Source of the DNA: Cryptomeria japonica
Taxonomy: Eukaryota > Streptophyta > Pinopsida > Cupressales > Cupressaceae
NCBI RefSeq assembly: GCF_030272615.1
Contig: NC_081414.1
Location: 336,307,927 to 336,367,926 of the forward strand
Length of the DNA: 60,000 bases
Direction: 5' to 3'
The notes under the pieces are model-generated. The model saw nothing but the letters and a program-made list of their open reading frames with translations. It did no database searches and was not told the DNA's origin. The position numbers were made by a program, and so were the translations under genes. Below are positions 34,701 through 43,908 of this stretch, piece by piece (within the stretch, counting starts at the first letter, position 1; every line of letters starts with the position of its first letter).

Positions 34701-35238
34701 TTCTCAACTTCCTACTAAGACTAGACGGAATCGTTCTGCACGTGAACGCCGATGAAAGCGTCGTCTTAGAGCTCAGGCAACTGCTTCTCAAACTTTGCAA
34801 TACCCAAAAACAGCTTCAGCTAGTATTATTCCATTTTCTCCTCAGCCGACGATTGAGCCGAAATCTCCTAAACATAAGATGCATGATGGCCTTGATCCTG
34901 TGCGAGTTAAAGATCCTATTTTTATAAATTTTGATGATGATATAGATGAAAATGTTATTCATGATGAAAATGTTATTCATGATGAAAATGTTACTCCTGT
35001 TCATTCTGATAGTGAGTATGAATATGTTGATGTTGATAACCATTTATCTAACGAATTTTCTAAAGCACTTATCCTAGCTCCTAGACAAAAACAACATGGC
35101 TCGGAACATGAACATAGCCCTTGTTTGGATCTTGTGATAGCTCCATCTGCTGTGTTGGATGTTCCTCCTCTAGCGTGTTTCCTGCCTTCCCAAAATATTG
35201 ATCAGCAAGATCGGGGGGTAGATGACATGCTAGACTAG
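31798..35238 (+). pseudogene. Gag-protease polyprotein of the gag-only element
   Basis: A single frame of about 1,147 codons with three stops (TAA 32023, TAA 34651, TGA 34753); 32029-34653 is open for 874 codons. It has a Pro/Ser/Thr-rich N-terminal region, then a Retrotrans_gag domain (about residues 240-400 of the open part: ELYNGKGDPLTHVKTFQTIC, LRDKALQWYCSLPSYSITSF, FIQQF, FIGRYKHLYAQI), then a knuckle-like FCQFHRHPGHDTEKCFALK. A retropepsin-like domain follows with IDPSCMVNII where D-S/T-G is expected, and LGYPWLYSM. The acidic C-terminus carries three 18-nt repeats (34945-34992). No RT follows. Confidence 0.88.
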
Positions 35239-35966
35239 TTCATTAGCATAGCAGACTCTCTCCTCCTCTCTTGATCTCTTTTGTTACTTCTTCTATGTGT
35301 TATTCTCATTCTTCTATTTGTTGTCCTTAGTGTTGTCTACTTGAGGATGATGCAAAACATTGAGATCTCTTTTGGTCTCTCTCATGTTGACTCAAAAGAC
35401 ACATGTGTTCCCTTCTTCTAGGTGACCTTCCTTGATTGGGGAATGAAGAACAATTATGCATACATACATATGATATACATGAATTATCATATAGCATACT
35501 GACCTCGAGGAAAGCGAAGTCACCTTGTGCTTTGTGTTTTGTGTCTATTATCCTTGGGCTTATCTCACACTTGGGGGCTAAATCCTTGTGATAACGTGCT
35601 CCTTTCTCATTTCTTATATGTATCACTACCTTAAAGCAATCACCCCCGATGAGGCGTGTGCGATCGCTTTAACGTAGGAGGGCATACATCCCGTTCATAT
35701 CTTGTCAAGATACTTGAAAATTTCTTGACAATTTTTGATATCTTTCTTGCATGACTCATAGTGAGGGAACCTTACTACTGACAGTCATGGTTCTCCCTCG
35801 TGATCTTCCCTTTTACTTTGTCAATCAAAGTCGTAAGATCCTTAGTCCACTGGGGGCTTTGTGTATCTTTCCTCCTTGACGTGGTGAAAGTTTTTCAATG
35901 TTGTTTCCTTGTACTTTACCGAAAGTATGAGCGTACGCTTATACTCCCGCTGAACTGGGGGCTAAA
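35239..35966 (+). other. 3' UTR of gag-only element with repeated purine tracts
   Basis: Non-coding. An actgggggct-type purine tract occurs three times (near 35571, 35850 and 35955). The last lies directly before the 3' LTR and is the probable functional polypurine tract. Confidence 0.7.
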
Positions 35967-37025
35967 TGTAGCGTCCTAAAATTGTGACACTTGCAATTTC
36001 AACTGCATTTGGGTCTTCATGATGGCGGCGCAACGTTGAACCTGAATGGAGACCCCGAAACCTGTTTACGACACCAAAAACTGCATGTTCTGCACCTTGG
36101 CCTGATCCTTCCTTGCACCCTGTTGTCCCAGGAGGTGGGACCATGGCGCCCAGCGCCCTGATCCCTGGCCCTATTTTGGGCCCGGTCTCTTTTGGGCATC
36201 GGGTCTTTAAGTTTGCAATTCGGGAAATAATGTTTCCTAGTCGGCCTAAGGTCGGAAAAATTAGTCTATCAGCCCTAATTGACAAGTATATAAACTACAT
36301 TTCCCCTCCCATTTGAGGAAGGTAAAGAAGGAGGAAGAAAATGAGCAAGAACAAGACGCGGAAGCGATATTCAAACATTCAAGCATTCCTTCAAGCAATT
36401 GAGCATTCTAAGTCTCCATTCAAGGCTAGGTGTTGCATTCAAGACAAGGATTCAACCATTGAAGAGGAGATCACTTACAACATACAAAATACAACATTCA
36501 TTACACCTTCGCATGTAAGAATACAAACATTCTTACAACAAGGTTGCAGGTACGCGGCTGTAATTGAAGATCTGGAATCCTTGTGCAGAGACGAACAGAT
36601 CCCCCTTCGTTTCGTGGATTTTTCGGAGGACCGTGTGCACGCCGGGCGCCATCATCCAGTCAAATTTCACTCAAATTTGCAGAACAGCACCGTCTCGACA
36701 TTTTACTGCTAATTCCAGGTCCGCAGCTTCATCCCATATCCCTATCTCTGCTTATAAGCGAATCTTTCCTACTTTACATGCATTCCTAGTTCAATCTTTC
36801 TATCTACATTCTTTACAAAAGAGGGTATCCTTGATGTCAGCACCCTTGAAACTCATTTAGAATCCAATCTTGCATTGCGTGGGATTGGATCTTGTGGGTT
36901 TCAACCCCTCTTTTGAATGTAAAGTCTCTCCTAAGTGAAAACCATCAACCCTAGTGACTCTCCCTTCTCTCTCCTTGGAGATTGGGGAGGGGAGAACAAC
37001 TAGGGTTCGATTTTTCCGCTTTACA
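35967..37025 (+). repeat. 3' LTR of gag-only element (1,059 bp)
   Basis: TGTAGCGTCC...CGCTTTACA. Copies of the TATA box (36287-36294) and of both hairpin motifs (36137-36165, 36628-36657) are present. Most differences from the 5' LTR are transitions. Confidence 0.93.
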
Positions 37026-38400
37026 CTTTCAACTCTTTTTAATTCAGCTGGTATCTCATTGTCAAAAGATGTGCCAACCGGTGAGATGTGTGCCTCTAGT
37101 TGCAGTCCTTCCAGTTCACTAGCCTTTATACCAGTAATGTTCATAACATTTTCTTTGATTTCCTTTACCTTCATAGAAGCATCTCTTATGTATTATTTTC
37201 TTTTCTTCTTTTGCTTCATTGTTTTAGCACTTCCAAAAACTTCTTCTGTTGGTTCTCTAGGTGCATCTAATAAAGCTTTTGCATAAGTCTCAATTATGTT
37301 GATATCTACCTCATAACCCATTTTTGTTACCCATACAGTCCTAGGTAATAAAAATTCCATCCATGTTTCATCCTTCTTGATTACAAAACAAATTTCTTTA
37401 TCATATTTATCCACTACACTCTGTGGTAGCCTTTCTCTTGTTTTCATTTTGGTTTGAAAAGTTTTGAAATATTCAGTTATATTGGTTTCCTTATCAGTAT
37501 CCATACCGCTGAAAGATTCTTGCAGTTGTTTTCCTACCATTATGTCATATCCAAAGTCTTTCTATCCTATACCAAGGATTTCCTTTGTGAAATACAACAT
37601 TAAGTATACTAAGAGATTACCAAAACAAAATGTTCCTTTCTTGTCTCCTTTTATCTTTTTCAAGTTATCTATGAGTTCATCCTTCAGTCATTCACACACA
37701 TCAATTTTTGCATTATTGTTTACCATTTCATAAGCACTATTAATGCAAAGACTAGAAATTGAATTAAGTCTGTTTGCATGTGTAGTATTGTAACCTAAAA
37801 TCATACTTATGAGTCTCACATTGATGTCCTTGATGTCATTTACTCTTAGAGATCTACTATCAGATGTTGCTCTGGTTAGGGTCATGATTTTGTTGTTAGG
37901 AACCTTCTTAGTTTTGTCTGGTCTGCTATCGGTTGAGGGTAAACTTGTTATTGCCCTAATTGCTTGCTAGGTGAATTTGTAGACAAAATCTAAGCAAAGA
38001 AACTCTCCATGTGCCCTACTCAGGACAATTCTCACAACTTCCTCCATAAATTCAGGGATGTTCAATATTTTCACAAAACCTAAAGTATCCACAATCTTGT
38101 GCTTGGGTTTGACAATGCCATTTTCATCACAAATTATGGTTCTAAACATTTTTAGCAACTCCTCAGAACCTAATTCCTCAATGTTGCAGTGAATATATAT
38201 CCTAGGGTCTTCAGCATAAGCTACACCTTTAGGAATCTTTGAAAATGCGCCTATGGAATCATCTTGCTTAGCTACTTCGGGAATAATTTTGAATACGGGC
38301 CTAGGGCATTTTACATTTTTCACGATAGTAGGGTTTGCAATAAATTTGAGAGTAGAAGAAGAAGCTATTTGAAAAATACCTTTATCTGCCTAATAATGTT
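37026..38400 (-). pseudogene. unrecognised retroelement protein, N-terminal part
   Basis: A broken frame continues on the minus strand: CPRPVFKIIPEVAKQDD, HCNIEELGSEELLKMFRTII, then LVYLMLYFTKEILGIG, GYDIMVGKQLQESFSGMD, ICFVIKKDETWMEFLLPRTV and GYEVDINIIETYAKALLDAP. A basic KQKKKRK stretch follows, and then the nested insertion. I do not recognise the family; it is not protease, integrase or RT. Its size and position suggest a second protein specific to this class of pol-less elements. Confidence 0.5.
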
Positions 38401-38672
38401 TGAATGCTTGAAAGAAATTGCTTCACACCTTCGCCTTGAATGCCTTTGCTCGGATTTTGCACTCTCTGCTTATTTGAATGCTCAATGAATCAAAAATGAG
38501 GGAAAACTGATGATTTATAATGACTTTCCCTTCAACAGCCGCATTAAATGCTCACCGGTTAAGTGAAAACTTAACACATTTGCCGGTAGAGAAGAAATCT
38601 ATCTTCTCACCATCAACCAAGGGTAATCTGCATGATATTCAACTTGTTGCAATACCCCCAAAGGGTTATTTC

Positions 38673-39785
38673 TTAGTTGGATGAAGAATCTCCTACCGGT
38701 GGAGTAATACTCTGTTCTACCGGTGAAGAAATAGTCTCATCAACATTCTGATTTGTCTTCCTAATCCATTGTTTTGAAAATTCTTGCTTTACCTCATCTA
38801 CCTTTTCTTTGCCTTTCAAACTGGGTCCTTTATTATTCGTCGGTGAAGTCTTGCTTCTACAAAATTTTGCAATATGTCCAATTTTGTTACAAGAATAACA
38901 AGTCACATTATTCTTCTGAATAGCCTTTCCATATCCTATGCCGGTTTGTGTTCTGCACTGATTAGATAAGTGCCCATATCTTCCACAAACATAACATTTC
39001 ACATTCATTATGTAGTTTTCTGAATTATGACCAATTTTGTTGCATTTGGAACATTGACTGATGGGTGCATTGATGTTCTGATTGTTTTTGAATCTACACT
39101 AATTTTCTCTATGACCATACTTATTACAGTTAAATAATTTCCCATTAAATTTGTAAGCATTAGGTTGTCTTACCGGTTTACTGTGATCATGATTGTTTGC
39201 AGTACCAGAACTTTCTCCAATTTCAAATCCAAGTCCATTAGTATCTCCATTAAGTTTCTGACTTTTTAGCATGTTATCAAATTCCTATGAGCTTTTCTTG
39301 AATTTCTCTTTGTGTTGATTTGCAGTAGCCAATTCATTTCCTAGAATTCCCATTTGTCTCATGAGTTTAGTTTTATCATGTTACATGTGAATCAGATCTG
39401 TCTTCAACATATCATTTTCATGACTGAGTCTTAGATTTTCATTTCCAACATCATTGAGTCTCCTAGTTAAGTTATCTTCATTCTTCTTTCTATCTTCAAT
39501 GTCTTTACAAAATCTCATAGTCATGTCTTGCATTTCATTCCTCATAGTACTGTTTTCTTGTCTCAACTTGTTCACAAGTTCATTAAGAGTTTCATTTTCA
39601 TCATTATCATTCTGCATCTTCTCATGAAGTTCTTTTCTTTTATTTCTAGCTATAGTAAGATTCTCCCGAAGTCCTTGAATGAATTCCTATGCAGTCCTTA
39701 GATCATCTTCAAGTTTGATATTTTTTAACTTCTCTGCATCATAGTCTACAAGAGCTCCTTCCAATTGTTTTCTTAAGTTCTCCAT
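38673..39785 (-). pseudogene. coiled-coil protein with four CCHC zinc knuckles
   Basis: One minus-strand frame starts at ATG 39785, about 55 nt after the PBS, and runs to 38673 (371 codons) with about four in-frame stops (for example 39687-39689). The first half is a heptad-rich coiled coil (MENLRKQLEGALVDYDAEKL; ELVNKLRQENSTMRNEMQDM). The second half has four knuckles: NCNKYGHREN-stop-C, CSKCNKIGHNSENY (last Cys replaced by Tyr), CYVCGRYGHLSNQC and CYSCNKIGHIAKFC. A basic and then acidic tail follows. Knuckles bind RNA, as in Gag. No UBN2-type capsid domain is seen. Confidence 0.75.
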
Positions 39786-39838
39786 CTGTACCAGTGTCAG
39801 AATATTCCTCAATCTATTAGGCTTTTGAAAATAGAGGA

Positions 39839-39854
39839 CCAGGCTCTGATACCA
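39839..39854 (-). other. primer-binding site, tRNA-iMet type
   Basis: Minus strand TGGTATCAGAGCCTGG, two bases from the LTR end. This is the standard plant copia PBS, complementary to the 3' end of initiator methionine tRNA. Confidence 0.93.
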
Positions 39855-39856
39855 AT

Positions 39857-40600
39857 TGTTAGGACTAATGATAGTCCCAAAGATACTGAAGGGGGGGGGG
39901 GTGAATCAGTATCTAATCGATTACCAAAATAGTGTACCGGTAAATAAGAATTAATGTAGTAAACAGGAACAGTAAAGAAAACATAGAAAACACACCATAA
40001 CACAAGATGTTTAACGAGGAAACCCGGTGTGGGAAAAACCTCGCCGTGATTGTGACCCACAATATTCACTCACTGGCCAATGAATAAATATTACTTACAA
40101 TGAGGGGCCTACACATGCAGGAAGGCAAACTGCCTAGAGCCCACTACTCAATAAGAGTCACATTGACTACAAAAGTGGATTGTGAAATCCAATACAATGT
40201 ACTACTTCAAATCAGCATCAACTATGTCAGGTTCAGTACCGTTTTAAGCTCATTCTATAACCAAAACCTTTGTTGTCACTTATATCACCTTATACATAAT
40301 TCATGACTTTTTTTCTCTCACAAATAACCTATAAGATCTCATACATATATATGAGTTTTTTACAATATGCCTTGTCGGCTTTACAAAAGATAATTACAAT
40401 TAAATACAATAAGCAAAAGTTTATTCCCTGTCGGCTGGGGTGCCGATATGCATTGTTGCCGCTGCTGGTGAAGTGTCTGCCAGTGTATGTAGATGTCTAT
40501 GTCGGTGTCGGTGGATTTACCAGATGAGTGCCAAAAGGTTGCTAGATGGTTGCCATCAATGACAACACCATCATTCTCATAAGAGTGTAGAATGCCTACA
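39857..40600 (-). repeat. 5' LTR of copia-like element (744 bp)
   Basis: Plus strand TGTTAGGACTAATG at one edge and gaatgcctaca at the other. It is adjacent to the PBS on its inner side. See the partner LTR for differences. Confidence 0.92.
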
Positions 40601-40790
40601 GATGGTACATTTCCAGTGCAGGATGCTGCAGACATATTGAAAGACTTTCTAAGTCACGGGCCACCCAAACTTGAAAGGATATTGGACACCAAGATTGTGA
40701 AGAAAACTAGGAATAAAACAATACCTTGTCAAGTGGCAAGAACTCCCTAAGGCCAATGCAGTATGGATGTATGAAGACTAGATGAAGAAA
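40601..40790 (+). pseudogene. chromodomain remnant of the gypsy element
   Basis: After the GATGG target duplication, one frame reads HGPPKLERILDTKIVKKTRN and KTIPCQVA. This matches the start of a chromodomain (P..IL..R..K..NKT...YLVKW), as found at the C-terminus of chromovirus integrases. It confirms that sequence on both sides of the nested element belongs together. It decays soon afterwards. Confidence 0.7.
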
Positions 40791-42236
40791 CATGGGACTA
40801 CATTGTCGGAACTCATCTAAAGTGGACTTGAGATTCAATCACCCAAGGAGTATGGTGTAGGATCACCCAAAGACATTAATGAAGTCTAAAAGAGCCTAAT
40901 ATCACCCATGAGGTAAGAATGATCATCTGTAATAGGTTGATAGTTTTGTGAGTCAATAAGACCCAATTGATGTAAGGCATTACCATGGTTGCATTTTATA
41001 AGCCACCATGGATAAATGACCATGTGAGTCAGTAGGAGTCTAGGCATGAGTCTGGAAAATAAATATTGGTCCTAGAAACATCAGACCAATCCTTGGAATA
41101 GGTCGAATACACCTTGGAGTCGTGAAGTTTGAAAAGTGCAAGTTGACAACTTTTATTGTCATTGCAAAATGTTGTAAAAAGGGATAACTAACCCTTGAAC
41201 AGTTGTAAGGTTTTAAAAGTGGTTGGAAACCATTAGGGAGGATATATTATTCCCACTTGGATCAATTCTAGGTTGTTGTTGGCGTAGATATTAAATTTGA
41301 TGAAATATGATGATGTTTTGGAGTTTGGAGCAATACAATATACTTGGAGTTTTTTAAAATTATGTGTTTTTGTTGTTCATTTCTAATCAATACAGATTGG
41401 TGGATGTCTGAAACCAATTGAATGAATTAGGGAAGTATCTTACCTTTCATTTGAATCAAGTTTGAGGTTTTGTAACAATTGGGTTGTAGGGATCCATTGA
41501 AATCTAACCAGACTGGTCACAAACCCTGCCAACAACTATTGTTTCATTGTAAAGATGCCCTTAATCTGACATTTTCACCAGAGGACCAAAAAACCCATGG
41601 GAAAATGTTAGAAGAGCCATTGTATCATAATATTTTGGTGTTGGTTTATAGGGAGGCTCCAAGCTCAAAGAGATTGAATTGACCCTAGGCGGGCATCTCT
41701 ATGTGACTGCTTGAACTATAGAAGTGGAAATCACTTGCAGAAGATGAAGAAGATGGGATCAAGTCTTGAAACCTTGGATTTAGTGGTTTGACATCTTACC
41801 CCACCTTTTAGAAGTGTTTTTTTTTTGGGACTAATACAAGAGTACTTGCTTTGTAAATTAGTCCTATTTGGCTTAATTAGGTCTGGAAGGACAGTAAGGG
41901 TACAAACCTTTCAACTTGTGGTTAGACTCTAAGCCTTTGGGGAATTGTGTAACTAGATAAAGAGTATCTGAATCTATCGTTAGTTTGCCTTGTCCTTTGG
42001 AATTTTTTAAGTTGTGTTTGGAAAACTCAACTGGTAGGGCTACTAGACAATTGGATAGTTGTGAGACAAGTGTTCCCTAACACATCTGATAGCTAGATAT
42101 TATGGGTGTTTTGTGTTGGTTGGACCACCAATAGACAAAATCCAATAGGTTTTCATCCCACTAGTACTGAAAGATACTAAATTGGTTCACACAAGGGTAG
42201 AGTGTTTTCATCATACCGGTATCAGAAGACACTAAA
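40791..42236. other. 3' part of the TIR element, non-coding
   Basis: I recognise no gene. A purine-rich stretch (agaagatgaagaagatggga, near 41736) could be a decayed polypurine tract. If the parent was an ordinary gypsy element its 3' LTR should lie here, but no matching copy exists on the left side to prove it. Confidence 0.4.
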
Positions 42237-42389
42237 CCGATATGGATCCGGTCACACAAATTGTTGTGTGAGTTGAGAATTTGATAGGTTTGTTGTTCAC
42301 ACCTTGAAAAAACAAAAGAACTTGTTATGGACATAGTAGTTGTGGGTGAGAGAAGGTTTTCACCTAGTTTGTTGTCTGGCTCTCCATCA
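42237..42389 (-). repeat. right terminal inverted repeat
   Basis: Inverse partner of 23085-23237. Just inside it, near 42216, is ACCGGTATCAGAAGAC, which loosely resembles a PBS (TGGTATCAGAGC); this may be coincidence. Confidence 0.92.
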
Positions 42390-42845
42390 TTTTCATTATT
42401 GTTAGAGTTAGGTTAATGGTTAGGGTTTGGATTTACATCATGGTTAGTGTTAAGATTGTGATTAGGATTACGGTTTAAGGCTATGGTTAGGATTATGTGT
42501 AGGGTTATGGTTTATATCATAGGGCTATGATTAGGATTAAGGGTTAGAGTTAGGATTATAGTTAGGGTTTACATCATTGTTAGGGTTAGGTTAATGGTGA
42601 GGGTTTGGATTTACTTCATGATTACGATTAGGGTTATGGTTAAGATTGTGGGTAGGCTTAGGATTTAGAATTAGGGTTAGGGTTAGGGTTAGGGTTAGGG
42701 TTAGGGTTAAGGGTTAGGTTTAGGATAATAGTTAGGGTTTACATCATTGTTAGAGTTAGGTTAATGTATAGGGTTTGGATTTACATCATGGTTAGTGTTA
42801 AGATTGTGATTAGGCTTAGGATTTAGGGTTGTGGTTAGGATTATG

Positions 42846-43908
42846 TGTAGGTCCCGGAGACAACTGAGAGTGGGGGGGGGGGGGTGAATCCAATGTCTAA
42901 TAAATTCAAACCAAAAACTTATTAACCAACTTAATGCTTAATATCGGTAAATCAGTTAAGTATGCCGGTAAACAGTGTTAACAGAAAATTACTATACCAG
43001 TAAGAATTAATGCATGAAACATAAGCACAAAGTCATCCACAACACATCACACCAATATTTGTACGTGGAAACCCTGTAAGGGGAAAAACCATGGTGGGAA
43101 ACCTTACCCACAATTAGATGATACTACTACAGATAGTAAGTGTACAAAAAGGGGTCTGCACATGCAGAAAGGCCAACAGCCTAGAGCTCACTGCTCAATC
43201 ACAAATGGGCGTCACACTGACTACAGATGGATGGTTAAATCCAATAAGAATGTATTGCACAAAATAGCATCTTCATATGCTGGATTCAGTACCAGTGTAA
43301 TGCTGATATGCTTCTACAAAAACCTAACTTCACCTTCAAATGATGTCTTCGTGTATATCCCTGCTTGATCTCGCATATACCCTTTCTTAAATCTTTTTCG
43401 GATTCCACACTTGATCTTACAAATAAGATCTTACATTTATACCATACCCTAAGACCAATTTTAGTAGGTCGGCTCTACAAGATATTATAATAAAAACATT
43501 TTACAAATAATACAATATCCGATGAAATAACCGATTGAACATGTCGGCTTAATGCATTTACAACAATAATAAATCATCTCCATAGCATGCCATGCTGATT
43601 TAGAAAAGATAAACCTACCGATGTAACCCTAGATAACCTGGACCTATTTGCCAATAAAAGCAAATATGCAAATAAGAATATACCAATGATTATTACTTCA
43701 AAATAAAGTGTCCACATGATGTCTTCGACATTACCAAGTGTCTTCCATGTCATTGCAGGTACCGGTGAACATTATATCCTGCCAGTTAACCATATACCGG
43801 TAACTGTTGCACGGTTTACTGTTTGCCAGTGAATGTTGTTGGATCTCCAAAGTAGGTGTATTTAGTAGGTGTTCACATCAATGACAAAACCATACCAAAA
43901 TACCAACA
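42846..43908 (-). repeat. solo copia-type LTR (1,063 bp) within the TTAGGG-like array
   Basis: Plus strand TGTAGGTCCCGGAGACAACTG with a 13-G tract then TGAATCC; it ends aaaataccaaca. Internal sequence parallels the solo LTR at 14003 (tttgtacgtggaaaccctgt, ggggaaaaaccat, gatactactgcaga). It is flanked by a 15-bp direct repeat (42831-42845 and 43909-43923), not a 5-bp one. No internal retroelement sequence adjoins. Confidence 0.85.

Larger units (their letters stand above)
29538..37025 (+). mobile_element. gag-protease-only LTR element, TSD CTTTC
   Basis: Direct LTRs 29538-30612 and 35967-37025, both TGTAGC...TTTACA, with CTTTC outside both ends (29533-29537, 37026-37030). The internal region of about 5.35 kb has a PBS, a long leader, one gag-protease frame and a purine tract, but no RT or integrase. 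This matches the layout of terminal-repeat retrotransposons with GAG domain (TR-GAG type), which depend on an autonomous partner. Gag type suggests Ty3/gypsy ancestry. The LTRs differ by roughly 5% in their first 120 bp. Confidence 0.92.
26582..40600 (-). mobile_element. copia-like LTR element without pol, TSD GATGG
   Basis: Direct LTRs (26582-27363 and 39857-40600), both TGTTAGGA/C...CA on the plus strand, with GATGG just outside each end (26577-26581, 40601-40605). On the minus strand a tRNA-iMet-type PBS follows the 5' LTR (the right one) and a polypurine tract precedes the 3' LTR (the left one). About 5 kb of its own internal sequence (27364-29537 and 37031-39856) encodes a coiled-coil/zinc-knuckle protein and a large unknown protein. 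No protease, RT, RNase H or integrase is visible. A second element is nested at 29538-37025. Confidence 0.9.
23085..42389 (+). mobile_element. TIR-bounded element carrying Ty3/gypsy pol, TSD TTTTC
   Basis: The unit begins TGATGCAGAGCCAG and ends CTGGCTCTCCATCA. The outer 153 bp at each end are inverted copies (12 mismatches), and TTTTC flanks both ends (23080-23084, 42390-42394). Removing it restores a normal array unit. After subtracting the nested insertion about 5.3 kb is its own: protease, RT/RNase H, integrase and chromodomain remnant, all with stops. I see no gag and no direct LTR pair. A gypsy element would normally end in direct repeats; see findings for interpretations. Confidence 0.8.

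Noticed and set aside
35640-35675. Hammerhead-ribozyme-like CCGATGAGGCGTGTGCGATC in the gag-only element 3' UTR
   Set aside because: The core needs CUGANGA and a GAAA box with flanking stems; only the first box is approximately present and no GAAA or stem I/III pairing is found.
42661-42720. True telomere or chromosome end
   Set aside because: Repeats are degenerate and internal, and genuine transposons lie on both sides.
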